From positions 205,392 to 269,391 of the forward strand of contig NZ_JAUSTY010000006.1 in assembly GCF_030813115.1 (NCBI RefSeq): 64,000 nucleotides of DNA, given 5' to 3'. The stretch's first letter is position 1; each line of letters begins with the position of its first letter. Below, one piece after another: positions 1 to 8,880 of the stretch. Source of the stretch: Bacillus horti. GTDB lineage: Bacteria > Bacillota > Bacilli > Caldalkalibacillales > JCM-10596. Below the pieces are notes generated by a model, which saw only the letters and a program-made list of their open reading frames with translations, was not told the DNA's origin and did not search any database. The position numbers and the translations under genes were made by a program.

Positions 1-1
1 T

Positions 2-82
2 TTAAGCCAACTTTTTCATGCAAAATATGTGAATGAATACGTTCCTTCATTCATAAATACTGTAAAAATGATTTTTAAATAG
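2..82 (+). CDS. C-terminal fragment of an unidentified protein cut by the window edge
   Basis: One frame is open from the first bases to a TAG at 80-82 and encodes about 26 residues ending in TVKMIFK. The aromatic, basic tail resembles the end of a small helical regulator such as a TetR-family protein, but it is too short to assign. It could also be chance. Confidence 0.3.
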   Translation, partial: LSQLFHAKYVNEYVPSFINTVKMIFK

Positions 83-390
83 AACAATATCGGGGGAGAT
101 AAGTATGACCTATATCAAATACACTGGACTAATTCTAAAAGGGTAGCGCCTATTCGTCCAAAAACTGCGTGTTTCCTTCATAAGTGAGGATAAAACAAGT
201 ATGTCAAAAGATGCGCCTAACCGTACGACCTTCCACTAAGCGATCTATGGATGTTTGAATACACTTTTTATTTTTAAAATACACTATCATTTCCAAAAAA
301 TCAATTATAATAGAAGAAACAGTAGTCTTATAATGATTGGCTTGATAGGTTAGGCTACTTTATTATGACAACGAAAGGAGACGATTAAGA
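83..390. other. 308-bp stretch without a confident gene
   Basis: I see no convincing gene here. A GGGGGAG motif at 92-98 precedes an ATG at 105 that opens only a 13-codon frame (stop at 144-146). This could be a short peptide or the truncated start of a lost gene. A TATAAT-like box lies near 306-311 and could serve the small genes that follow. Confidence 0.4.
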
Positions 391-489
391 ATGAACAATA
401 CACAGACGGACCTATATGTACACCTAAATAAGGAGGACGTCATTTGCAATATAAAAACGGGAAAGAGGTGTTTCCCCCAAGCTTGCTAA
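391..489 (+). CDS. Possible 32-aa leader peptide overlapping the CD3324-family gene
   Basis: An ATG at 391 follows an AAAGGAG motif (about 375-380) and opens a 32-codon frame ending at a TAA at 487-489. It overlaps the first 46 bases of the next gene in a different frame, and the second gene's GGAGGAC site lies inside it. The peptide has two Cys (VICN and FPQAC) and no recognised domain. It may couple translation of the downstream TTG-initiated gene, or simply be a chance frame. Confidence 0.3.
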   Translation: MNNTQTDLYVHLNKEDVICNIKTGKRCFPQAC

Positions 490-734
490 ATGAGCTTCAA
501 CAATACATTCAAGGAGAGCTCATCTATATCCCCAAGAAAAAGCAGCATAGAGCAGGTTGGGGTGAAATGAACGGTACACGACAGTACATGACTCGAAGAA
601 ACCAAGAGATTTATGAATTATACAGGGAAGGCTGTTCCTTTGAAAAATTAGAGCAAAAATTCAGCCTATCCAAAGATACGATTCGTAAAATCATTTATAA
701 AACACGTGGAGAATATAATCAAATTAAAAGTTAG
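444..734 (+). CDS. CD3324-family small helix-turn-helix protein
   Basis: This 96-aa protein matches the CD3324 family by memory: an N-terminal PPSLLNELQQYIQGELIYIP segment, a basic KKKQHRAGWGE stretch, and a C-terminal helix-turn-helix (residues ~55-90, KFSLSKDTIRKIIYKTRGEY). The family resembles Mor-type activators and is presumed to bind DNA; no target is known to me. Initiation at TTG 444 is supported by GGAGGAC about 6 nt upstream and by the family's usual N-terminus. The gene sits 55 nt before the acetyltransferase gene on the same strand, so the two may be co-transcribed. Confidence 0.75.
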   Translation: MQYKNGKEVFPPSLLNELQQYIQGELIYIPKKKQHRAGWGEMNGTRQYMTRRNQEIYELYREGCSFEKLEQKFSLSKDTIRKIIYKTRGEYNQIKS

Positions 735-789
735 AACCTCTATACTTCTGGCATGACATTCAGAAAGTATATAGTTAGGAGGTAGACGA

Positions 790-1281
790 GTGATTATCAG
801 AGAAGCTAAAGCAGAGGATTGGGCTACAATCTGGCTCTTTTTCCACCAAATTGTAAAAGCGCAAGAGACCTTCGCCTTTGAGCCAGATCTAAATGAAGAG
901 GATGCTCGGGCTCTATGGATGGTTAAACCTCCCGGTCTTACGGTGGTGGCTATGTCTGATGACGGACAATTCATCCTCGGAAGCGCAAGCATGTATCCCA
1001 ATCGTAGCGGCCCAGGAGCACACGTCTCAAGCGCAAGCTTCATGGTAGACGAGCAACATTCTGGAAAAGGTGTAGGCAGGGCATTGGTTGAGTATGCGTT
1101 AAACTGGGCCAAGTCACAGGGTTTCAGTGCTATGCAGTTCAATGCAGTTGTAGAATCGAATGTGTATGCCATTCGGTTGTACGAGAACCTAGGGTTTAAG
1201 ATCGTAGGTACTGTACCAGACGCCTTCCGACACCCAAGAGAAGGCTTAGTTAGTCTACACATCATGCATCGAGTACTATGA
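790..1281 (+). CDS. GNAT-family N-acetyltransferase
   Basis: A 163-aa single-domain GNAT protein predicted to transfer an acetyl group from acetyl-CoA to an amine; the substrate is unknown. The N-terminus (IIREAKAEDWATIWLFF) is the first strand and helix. The acetyl-CoA pyrophosphate loop is in the HSGKGVGRALVEYAL segment (residues ~90-105), and the C-terminal motif B is NVYAIRLYENLGFKIVGTVPDAF. The GTG start at 790 is chosen because AGGAGGT lies 6-8 nt upstream. Length is normal. It ends just before a bidirectional terminator shared with the convergent MFS gene. Confidence 0.9.
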   Translation: MIIREAKAEDWATIWLFFHQIVKAQETFAFEPDLNEEDARALWMVKPPGLTVVAMSDDGQFILGSASMYPNRSGPGAHVSSASFMVDEQHSGKGVGRALVEYALNWAKSQGFSAMQFNAVVESNVYAIRLYENLGFKIVGTVPDAFRHPREGLVSLHIMHRVL

Positions 1282-1343
1282 AACCAAACTGATGAAGCAC
1301 CTTATAGATTACTAATAGACAAACTGATCTACTTAAATCGTTA

Positions 1344-1380
1344 AAAAGCCTGCTTGATGATTTCCTCAAGCAGGCTTTTT
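1344..1380. terminator. Bidirectional rho-independent terminator
   Basis: An AAGCCTGCTTGA arm and its complement TCAAGCAGGCTT enclose a short loop, with A-run and T-run on opposite sides, so the hairpin works in both directions. It separates the convergent acetyltransferase and MFS genes. The MFS stop codon (1366-1368) lies inside the downstream arm, so the last codons of that gene form part of the hairpin. Confidence 0.9.
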
Positions 1381-2571
1381 ATGAACAGTTTGTTGATATA
1401 GCTTTTTACTTAGTCGATATATGATGCTCATAAGGAAAGTCATGATCACAGCAAATCCAAACAGTACCCATAACGTAACTTCAACCGGATAGTTATCTAG
1501 CAAGCTTCCCGCTAGTCTTGGTAACAAGGCACCGCCTAATCCTCCCATAGCGATTAACAGACTTGTTGTTCGGTCTTCAAGACCTGGTATTCCAGTGTTA
1601 ATGACTAATAAACCTAGGGCAAAAATACCTCCCATAATAAAACCAGCTAAGAAAATAGTAATAAAGCTAATAATAGTGTTGGGTGACATAGCAAACAGTC
1701 CAAGAGTAATCATTTGGCCCGTAACAGTGATAAGAAATAGCTTCCATATTCCTATCCGATCCACAATAAAAATCATGATTAAACGTCCCAATGTCATAGC
1801 TCCCCAAAAGACAGTGATACTTAAAGCTAGTGTAGAAGCCGACAAAGTAGATGTCATCGATAAAATAGAAGGTAGGTAGTTAGGAAACGTCATCTCAACA
1901 CCTACATAAAGAAAGAAAAATAAGGAGCCAATCCAAAGAAGTGGGATGGACGGCTTAGCATAGCGAACCTTTGGTATGACATCCTCATTGTTTTTTATGT
2001 TGACCGGCTTTTTATTAAGAATGGACTCATATTCTCCAAAGCGCAAAAAGAGCCAAAGCACAAAACCTATCATAACAATAATAGAGACAGCCATAAAAAT
2101 GCTATTCCAATAACCTGTAGCTATAAATACAGCAGCCATGATTGGCACAGTCAATGCACCTATACCGAAAAATAGTTCAGTTAAGACCATTATTGAAGCT
2201 TTTTTCTCCTTAAGTTCGGCAATAATCATACCCGCCAACACCGTTTCAATCATTCCAAACCCTGCTCCACCAAGCGGAACCAGAAGCAAAAGTACGGTCC
2301 ATGGTAGAAGTAAAAATAGCCCTAACTGCACAACGGCAAATAGAAAAAGAGCAATGAATAGTGTGGCTTTTCGACCAATTTTTTTTATAATCATTGGAGC
2401 AAAAAGAACTCCCACCAAAAAACCTAAAAATTGATTCATAATGAGCTGTCCGCCATCACTATAGTCTAGGTTATAATGTTCAATCATCGGCTCCAAAACC
2501 GTACCGATAATAATGTGTCCGAAGCCTGCCAATAAATAAGCAAAGCATGACATCCAAATCAGTCTTCTCAT
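1366..2571 (-). CDS. MFS transporter, GlcP-like sugar permease
   Basis: A 401-aa integral membrane protein with about 12 hydrophobic segments and the layout of FHS-type sugar symporters such as B. subtilis GlcP, also about 401 aa. The first cytoplasmic loop carries the MFS signature-like PMIIKKIGRKATLF. A charged central loop (EYESILNKKPVNIKNNEDV) separates the two six-helix halves. The ATG start has AAGGAG 9-10 nt upstream. It lies 50 nt downstream of a ROK repressor on the same strand, which suggests an operon for uptake of a sugar sensed by that repressor. The sugar cannot be read from the sequence. Confidence 0.82.
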   Translation of the reverse strand: MRRLIWMSCFAYLLAGFGHIIIGTVLEPMIEHYNLDYSDGGQLIMNQFLGFLVGVLFAPMIIKKIGRKATLFIALFLFAVVQLGLFLLLPWTVLLLLVPLGGAGFGMIETVLAGMIIAELKEKKASIMVLTELFFGIGALTVPIMAAVFIATGYWNSIFMAVSIIVMIGFVLWLFLRFGEYESILNKKPVNIKNNEDVIPKVRYAKPSIPLLWIGSLFFFLYVGVEMTFPNYLPSILSMTSTLSASTLALSITVFWGAMTLGRLIMIFIVDRIGIWKLFLITVTGQMITLGLFAMSPNTIISFITIFLAGFIMGGIFALGLLVINTGIPGLEDRTTSLLIAMGGLGGALLPRLAGSLLDNYPVEVTLWVLFGFAVIMTFLMSIIYRLSKKLYQQTVHKKPA

Positions 2572-2621
2572 CAGCTTGATCTCCTTGTTCGTTCATAGTT
2601 ACGTTTATTTCATACTTACGT

Positions 2622-3623
2622 TTAATAGAGTATGTCTTCTTCTATTTGTTGTAGGATGCTAGTCTTTACTCCCTTATAAAAATCTAGTTCAAATGAATGC
2701 AGAAAAGCCATTTCTGGTGTAGATGGCATGTAGTGATTCATTAGATAGGATTGCCATTGCTCCGATAATAGACGATCTGCTATTTTATTTTGATAAATAA
2801 CAATTTTGTGAGGGGCCAGGATAACATTTGTAATGTGGGTAATTTGACAAAACACTTGGATGAAATCTTCATCTGATAAAACACTTTTCCAATCGATCTG
2901 CAGAGGGAGGAATTTAATTTCTCCTGCCATCCCATACTGACCTTTTTCAATGTAACCGTTACGGTAGATGGCCATTCCTGGGGGATGATGCTTAGGAAAA
3001 TATAGTCCAACAACCAAATTATCCTGATTCGTCATCTGATGTGTTGAACAATATCCCTTAAGTGCGGCATTGATATCATTCTCCAATAAAATGGGTAATT
3101 GATAAGTGTTCTCTAGATGCTTCAATAGTTGTACACCAATAAGATTTTTATGACTGCTGACGGTAATTTGCCCATCTATAGATTGACCAGGAATCCCTAT
3201 TCCAATAGCAGAGATTTTAGGGAACTCGGAAATTACTTTTGTGATGACGTTATCAAACTGCCTATAGTCATAATGAGGCATCACATGCTCCTCTTTAAAT
3301 ATGCGCTCCCCAAACAAATTGACCACGTGAACTACAAGCATATCTTCACCGTGATTTTCGTTTAAGAGAAGCACAATAGCTAATCGGAAGTTAGGATTAT
3401 AGGAGTACGTTAACGCTGGCCTTCCACCACCTGATGGTACAATCTTGTCTTCCTTTACTTCGCCAGTCTCAAGGAGTTCTGCTAGAAGAGAGTTAACAGT
3501 AACTACGCTTAAGCCTGTGTTCTGAGATAAAATAGCCTTGGTAGCAGTCCCTATTCTTTTAAGCTCCTTACGCAGATGATTTAAATTCTGCTTTTTAATT
3601 ACTTTACCATTTGCTTTTTCCAT
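2622..3623 (-). CDS. ROK-family transcriptional repressor (NagC/XylR type)
   Basis: A 333-aa protein with an N-terminal winged helix (residues ~10-60, including TKAILSQNTGLSVVTVNSLL) and a C-terminal ROK domain. Sugar-kinase-like motifs are visible: IGIGIPGQSIDG (~140-152) and the LLENDINAALKGY segment (~178-190). Such proteins repress sugar-uptake genes and are released by the sugar or its phosphate. The ROK zinc-binding CXCGXXGC motif is not evident; the region reads YGMAGEIKF, so this looks like a variant. The ATG follows GAGGGG. The gene is probably autoregulated through repeats just upstream. Confidence 0.88.
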   Translation of the reverse strand: MEKANGKVIKKQNLNHLRKELKRIGTATKAILSQNTGLSVVTVNSLLAELLETGEVKEDKIVPSGGGRPALTYSYNPNFRLAIVLLLNENHGEDMLVVHVVNLFGERIFKEEHVMPHYDYRQFDNVITKVISEFPKISAIGIGIPGQSIDGQITVSSHKNLIGVQLLKHLENTYQLPILLENDINAALKGYCSTHQMTNQDNLVVGLYFPKHHPPGMAIYRNGYIEKGQYGMAGEIKFLPLQIDWKSVLSDEDFIQVFCQITHITNVILAPHKIVIYQNKIADRLLSEQWQSYLMNHYMPSTPEMAFLHSFELDFYKGVKTSILQQIEEDILY

Positions 3624-3646
3624 ACCAATCCCCTCAATATTAAATT

Positions 3647-3687
3647 CACTTAATAAAATCCACTTAATAAAGTTACTTTAATAAGTA
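3647..3687 (-). promoter_or_regulatory. Candidate ROK operator: three phased ACTTNAATAA repeats
   Basis: CACTTAATAAA occurs at 3647-3657 and again at 3661-3671. A related ACTTTAATAAG starts at 3675. The 13-14 bp phasing sits 24-64 bp upstream of the ROK start codon, where an autoregulatory operator would be expected. The binding role is inferred. Confidence 0.5.
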
Positions 3688-3891
3688 TGCAGTTAAAAGA
3701 GAAAAAAATCAATATAAATGTACGATTTCGTGTAAAGCTGTAGCTTATTGGAGTATGCAGGAAGGAATAGTCGAGCTTGCTTTGGAACCCAGAACCAATA
3801 ATATGCTTCCAGTGTTGTTTCGCCACGTACAACAGAAAACTTATGCTTTCCTAATGGTATAATAAATAAAAAGTTAGGAGCTGAGTGTGCG

Positions 3892-5145
3892 ATGATTAAA
3901 GGGAAATATGAGCTTGTTAGTGAAGAACAGTTGAAAAAATATGCAGAGCTTGCTGTACGGGTGGGTGTAAATGTGCAAAAGAATCAATTAGTGATTATTC
4001 ATAGTGACATAGAAAATGTTACGTTTGCACGCCTAATCCAAACAGCAGCTTATAATGCGGGAGCTTCAAATGTGGTTATGGATTGGACGGATGAACAGTC
4101 TACCAAAGAATTTTATTTACATGCAGCAGATGATGCCATCGATCACTTTCCCGACTGGCAAGCTGCACGCTTTAAGGAGTGGGACGATGCGGGTGCTGCT
4201 TACATCCGTATTATTTCTGAAAACTTGGATGTCTTTAAGGAGGTTTCCCCAGAACGGATGAGCCGCTTCCAAAAGGCCTCTCGCACCAAGTTGAAGGCTT
4301 ATTACGCAAAGACTAGATCCCACGAGGTACGCTGGTGTCTTCTAGCTGTCCCGTCCTTTGCATGGGCATCTAAAGTATTTCTCCACTTAAGTACAGAAGA
4401 CGCTTTGCAATCATTATGGCAATTAATCTTACAAGGAGCTCGGGCAGATGGAAAAAATCCTATAAAAGACTGGGAAAATCATGACAGAGCCTTCGAGTCC
4501 CGGAAAAAAATCCTAAACGACAGCCAGTTTGAAGCCCTGCATTTTACGAATAGCCGAGGAACTGATTTATTAGTCGGCATGCCTAAAAATCACCTCTATA
4601 TCGGCGGGGGAGTTATAGATAAAAAGGGAATACCGTTCTTTCCGAACATTCCCACGGAGGAAATATTTTCCGCTCCCCATAAAAATAAGGTAAATGGCAA
4701 ACTAGTAGCCACTAAACCGCTTATCTATGGGGGAAGTGTCATCGATGATTTTTACCTAACCTTTAAAGATGGACGGATTACTGACTATTATGCCGCCACT
4801 GGGCAAGAAGCGTTACAAAGTCTCATCGAAACAGATGAAGGTTCAAATTATCTAGGTGAAATTGCCTTGGTCTCTAACAATTCTCCTCTTTCTCAGGCAG
4901 ATACTCTCTTTTACAACACCTTGTTTGATGAAAATACGGCCTGCCATATTGGAATCGGAAACGCCTCCCCTTCTAACCTTCAAAATGGTAGCAACCTATC
5001 GGAGGAAGAGTTGAAAGAAGCTGGCCTTAATACTTCACTCCTGTTAGTCAATGTGACCTTTGGTACCAAAGATATGAAAGTAGTAGGTATTAAAGAAGAT
5101 AGAACTGAAGTCCTGTTAATGAAAGATGGGGATTTCCAATTCTAA
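3892..5145 (+). CDS. M29-family (AmpS/PepS-like) aminopeptidase with altered metal site
   Basis: The 417-aa length and architecture match family M29 (thermophilic aminopeptidase / AmpS), two-metal exopeptidases. The expected first glutamate (NIPTEEIFSAP, residue ~265), second glutamate (YLGEIALV, ~325) and a histidine (NTACHIGIG) are present. The conserved HVDF motif near the C-terminus, which supplies a His and an Asp metal ligand, reads NVTF here (residues ~390-393), so both ligands are lost. The protein may therefore be catalytically impaired or bind metal differently. ATG 3892 has AGGAG about 12 nt upstream. The gene is monocistronic. I am sure of the family but not of the activity. Confidence 0.88.
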   Translation: MIKGKYELVSEEQLKKYAELAVRVGVNVQKNQLVIIHSDIENVTFARLIQTAAYNAGASNVVMDWTDEQSTKEFYLHAADDAIDHFPDWQAARFKEWDDAGAAYIRIISENLDVFKEVSPERMSRFQKASRTKLKAYYAKTRSHEVRWCLLAVPSFAWASKVFLHLSTEDALQSLWQLILQGARADGKNPIKDWENHDRAFESRKKILNDSQFEALHFTNSRGTDLLVGMPKNHLYIGGGVIDKKGIPFFPNIPTEEIFSAPHKNKVNGKLVATKPLIYGGSVIDDFYLTFKDGRITDYYAATGQEALQSLIETDEGSNYLGEIALVSNNSPLSQADTLFYNTLFDENTACHIGIGNASPSNLQNGSNLSEEELKEAGLNTSLLLVNVTFGTKDMKVVGIKEDRTEVLLMKDGDFQF

Positions 5146-5374
5146 TTTGGCTACTCCTTAATAACAGAGGAAGCTGATTTCTGACAGCTTATACTTAGTT
5201 CTATTCATTTTAAATCCCTCATAAAAACATTTATTTATACAGGCGTTCGAGTGAGTTAGTTAGTCAATATATTTATTGTAATTAAAGGTGAAATGATCAT
5301 TGATTTCCGAGATGATCAGGATGTTTGGATTTAAATCGCGTTAAGAAAAACTCAAATTGAAGGGAAGAGGAAAT

Positions 5375-5992
5375 ATGGGGTCAAGGATGATGCATTTGAT
5401 TATTGCTAATCGAATAGCAGAACGTTTATCGATCGAAGATAGAACCGCATTTTTATTTGGAAGCATTGCTCCAGATGCTGTTTCAACAAAAGATATATCC
5501 CATTTCTTTAAGGGAGACGTACAAGATTATACAAGATACATAGATTATAAAGGATTTTTGGAAAGGTACAGCTCACATGCAAATGACCTTTTTATATTGG
5601 GTTATTATACCCATTTAATTGCTGATGATATATGGCTAAAAGGATTTTATCTTCCTTGGTTAAGAAACAGACTGGAAGCAGATAAAGGCCTTCTAGAGGT
5701 ATACCACAATGATTTTCGATTGCTAAATGGAATGCTTTTAAAATACTACGGATGTACAGATGAATTGAAAAATCAACTTAGTTTTAAGCCTGAAATTCTT
5801 GATATACATGAGGTTTCAGCCAATAATGTTGAACGGTTTATCCCTTATGTGCTAGGAGATTTAGAATATAACAAGCAAGACATAGATGCGAAGCTCAACG
5901 TTTTTACATTAAATCAGATCATTGGCTATATAGAGACTTCAATTGATATAGGGCTATTGAATATGAACAAAATTTTACATAATAAAAAATAG
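5375..5992 (+). CDS. Zinc-dependent phospholipase C-like hydrolase family protein
   Basis: A 205-aa cytoplasmic protein that I associate with a small Bacillales family annotated as zinc-dependent phospholipase C-like hydrolases. Candidate metal-binding residues lie in MMHLIIANR (His near the N-terminus), GSIAPDAV, SHFFKGD and GYYTHLIADDIW (His and two Asp). The ATG at 5375 is preferred over an upstream in-frame TTG at 5357 because GGGAAGAGG precedes it by about 5 nt and the conserved protein begins MGSRMMHL. The physiological substrate is unknown. The gene is followed by a decayed short frame. Confidence 0.7.
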   Translation: MGSRMMHLIIANRIAERLSIEDRTAFLFGSIAPDAVSTKDISHFFKGDVQDYTRYIDYKGFLERYSSHANDLFILGYYTHLIADDIWLKGFYLPWLRNRLEADKGLLEVYHNDFRLLNGMLLKYYGCTDELKNQLSFKPEILDIHEVSANNVERFIPYVLGDLEYNKQDIDAKLNVFTLNQIIGYIETSIDIGLLNMNKILHNKK

Positions 5993-6005
5993 CAACATCT
6001 TAACT

Positions 6006-6190
6006 ATGGAACAATATAAACTATCAAACCATGAATTTGGCCGAGTATTTTTAGGCCACTTTATGGTTCTCTAGACGATGAAAAGCTCAATCATATAACT
6101 CAAAAAAATATGGCAGCTGTCAATTGGATAGTAGATACGCTGGATTGGTCGGGGATATCCGCGCAAGAAATCATAGAACCTCACATTTGA
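6006..6190 (+). pseudogene. Frameshifted remnant of a ~60-aa protein of unknown function
   Basis: An ATG at 6006 opens a frame (MEQYKLSNHEFGRVF) that ends at a TAG at 6072-6074. The adjacent frame continues smoothly as RPLYGSLDDEKLNHITQ through VDTLDWSGISAQEIIEPHI to a TGA at 6188-6190. Adding one T to the TTTTT run at about 6053-6057 would join them. Composition and amino-acid usage look coding throughout, so I read it as a single-base loss in a small gene or gene end. It overlaps the end of the convergent acetolactate synthase frame by 10 nt. I do not recognise the protein. Confidence 0.5.
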
Positions 6191-7763
6191 ATATCTATCA
6201 GTGTAATTTCATTGTTTTGTTTTAAGGCATTGTTCAATACTTGTTCAAACTCATTCAATTGATTGGGTCTAACTCCTTTTATTCCAAAGCTTTCAGCAAG
6301 CTGCACAAAGTCTGGGTTTCCAAATGTCGTACCAAAGCTATTACCGAATTTCTCTTGCATCATTTGTTCCTCTAATTTTAACGTTGAATCGTTTAATACA
6401 ATGATGATAAAGGACAGGCCAAGTCGTTTGGCAGTCTCTAATTCGGAAATATTCATTAAAGCTCCTCCATCCCCAGTAATACAAATAACTGGAGCGTCAG
6501 GGCAAGCTAATTTAGCACCAATAGAACCGGGTAACGCAATACCCATTGAGGCAAATCATTTGAGATGATGAGTCGACCTGCCTGTTTTGATTGATAGGTA
6601 CGGGCAATAGAGAGTTTGTGGGCTCCTACGTCAGAAATCACGATGGTCTTTTCAGTAGCATTTTTTTCAATAACCGTTAAGATATTTTCAATAGTAAGTG
6701 ATAGATTTTCTTCCACACCTAAATCAATTTGGTAAGCTGTCATAATCCGTTCCTTTAGATTCCCAGTCGGAACCCATGGTTTAGATGGTATATCCAGTTC
6801 ATTAAGTTCCTGAAGAATCTCATTTAAATCACCAACCAATTCTCCCTTCACAGGATAATATTCGTCCATTTCTGCAGGCATTGGGTCAATATGTAAAACA
6901 GGGTGCATACTCTTATTCCAATCCTTAGGCGGACTTTCAACGAAATCAAAACCAACGGCAATTAATAAATCAGATTGCTCTATGATTGGTAATACTTCAT
7001 CCTTCTTTTTAAAACCAAATGTGAAATAATTAAGCTGATGTTCTTTGGGTAAAACTCCTTTTGCCATAAAACTATGAATAACAGGTGATTGGAGGTTCTC
7101 TACAAAAGTCATGAGCCCTGACATAGCTTTCTGCCTAATCACCCCGTTTCCCACTACGACAAGTGGCTTTTGGCTCTGGTCTATTAATGTACGAGCATGC
7201 TCTATAGCCTGTGTAATAGGAGTGCTTTTTGGAATAGGCAATACTGGTAATGGGAGAGTTAGAGCCATTTGTGATGCTATGTTCTCAGGTAATTCAATTA
7301 AAACAGCACCTGGCTTTTCCATTTGTGCTAATCTAAATGACTTTCGAATGATTTTTGGTATGGTTAGCGAATCTTTAATTTGAACGCTCCACTTGGTAGC
7401 AGGCTCAAATATTTTAACTATATCTAAATATTGATGAGATTCTTGATGTTGCCTTTCAAAGCCTGCTTGTCCTGTAATGGCTACAACAGGAGAATGGTCC
7501 AGATTTGCACTAGATATACCGGTCAAAAGATTTGTCGCTCCAGGTCCTAAAGTTGCTATGCAAACACCAACCTTGTTTGTTAGTCTAGCGTAAACATCTG
7601 CCATAAAAGCTGCTCCTTGTTCATGACGAACATTTATGAACTTAATTTTTTTAGACTTTGCCAATGAATCAATCAGGTCAAGGATTTCCTTACCCATGAT
7701 GCCAAAAATATACTCAACTCCTTCATTTTCTAAGCACTGAACAAGTAAATCTGTTGCTTTCAT
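6181..7763 (-). pseudogene. Acetolactate synthase-like ThDP enzyme, split by a frameshift
   Basis: Two frames together make one ThDP-dependent enzyme of the acetolactate synthase large-subunit/AlsS type, which condenses two pyruvates. The N-terminal part (from ATG 7763, MKATDLLVQCLENEG) has the catalytic Glu in NVRHEQGAAFMADVY, the PATKWSV region and the middle domain. The C-terminal part carries the ThDP motif, GDGGALMNISE to IIIVLNDS. Reading shifts at about 6555-6560: the first frame runs into ISNDLPQWVL, whereas restoring one G gives ISNGFASMGIALPG. Either the gene is inactive or there is a base-call error. The ATG at 7763 follows GAGGGG; no small regulatory subunit is next to it. Confidence 0.82.
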
Positions 7764-8133
7764 AAAACTACGCCCCTCTACCAATTGTATTTTTCCTATT
7801 ATCCCCTTAAATCATTTAAAAAATCTTATTTGATCATTATTCTTTTTTGGAAGGAAGGAGAGAGGAGAGAAGACTAAGATAACTGTTCCTCACCCAAAAC
7901 ATAATATGTTATAATTTTTTCGACTACTTGCAGCAAGAGAACAGTAAAATTATGAAGCTTCCCTTATTTTCAATACATGTGCTTTCTAATTGCAATTTAT
8001 TTAATTGTAATTATGGAAGATATGGGATATTTAAATGAAGACGAAGCTAGCTTTAGGTATAGATTTTCTTAATGGTGGATTAAAACAAAAGAATCGTCCA
8101 TTTGTGGACATATTAGAACATGGAGGAGCTTTT
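7764..8133. promoter_or_regulatory. Divergent intergenic region with direct repeats
   Basis: This 370-bp region separates the divergent acetolactate synthase and methionine aminopeptidase genes and should hold both promoters. A TATAAT box lies near 7909-7914. TAATTGCAATTTA (7987-7999) is repeated as TAATTGTAATTAT (8002-8014), 15 bp apart, just ahead of the aminopeptidase gene. The in-frame ATG at 8035 extends the aminopeptidase frame by 33 codons, but it lacks a good ribosome binding site and the extension does not match the family. Confidence 0.4.
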
Positions 8134-8880
8134 ATGACAATAGGATCACAAAACGATATTGATGGTCTGAAGGAAATTGGCAAAATTGTTGCATTGACGA
8201 TTAATGAAATGAAAAGTCAGGCACGTGTCGGAATTACTACGAAGGAACTAGATGAAATAGGAGGACAATTTTTGAAAAGGCATGGAGCTGTGCCCGCACC
8301 TAAGAAGACTTACAATTTCCCTGGTAACACTTGTATTAGTATTAATCATCAGGTTGCCCACGGAATACCGGGAAATCAGACCATTCAACCAGGCGATTTG
8401 GTAAACATCGATGTTTCGGCAGAATTGGGAGGCTATTATGCCGACGCGGGACATTCTTTTCCGATACATCCATACAAGCCATCATTAATGCGCCTGTGTA
8501 AATACACACACAATACGATGATGAAAGTAATCTCATCGCTTAAGCATGGAGTAAAATTGAACGAAATCGGAAGGATTATTGAACATGAGGCTAGAGAAGG
8601 GGGGTATAATGTCATTAAGAATCTGTGTAGCCACGGTATTGGAAAATCCCTGCACGAGAGCCCAACAGATATCCTACCCGTTTATGACAAACACGATAAA
8701 CGAGTACTGAAAGAGGGGTTAGTCATTACAATTGAGCCTTTTTTATCTACAGGGGCAGGATATGTTATTGAGGAAAAGGACGGATGGACTTTACGTGTAC
8801 CTGACAATAGCTATGTAGCGCAACATGAGCACACTATTATCATAACAAAGAATCAGCCAATTATCGTGACTGCAGTATAG
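8134..8880 (+). CDS. map: Type I methionine aminopeptidase
   Basis: This enzyme removes the initiator methionine from new proteins. From ATG 8134 it is 248 aa, the standard length for bacterial type I enzymes, and it resembles the second B. subtilis paralogue YflG. The five metal ligands are visible: Asp in LVNIDVSAELGG, Asp in YYADAG, His in CSHGIGKSLHE, Glu in VITIEPFLST and Glu in VAQHEHTIII. I chose 8134 because GGAGGAG lies 6 nt upstream and the family starts here. It stands alone, divergent from the acetolactate synthase pseudogene, so it is probably a non-essential paralogue rather than the ribosomal-operon copy. Confidence 0.92.
   Translation: MTIGSQNDIDGLKEIGKIVALTINEMKSQARVGITTKELDEIGGQFLKRHGAVPAPKKTYNFPGNTCISINHQVAHGIPGNQTIQPGDLVNIDVSAELGGYYADAGHSFPIHPYKPSLMRLCKYTHNTMMKVISSLKHGVKLNEIGRIIEHEAREGGYNVIKNLCSHGIGKSLHESPTDILPVYDKHDKRVLKEGLVITIEPFLSTGAGYVIEEKDGWTLRVPDNSYVAQHEHTIIITKNQPIIVTAV

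Noticed and set aside
666..1265. A 199-codon minus-strand open frame opposite the acetyltransferase gene
   Set aside because: It is antisense to two well-supported genes, has no ribosome site, and its translation is rich in Ser, Pro and Cys as expected of a shadow frame.
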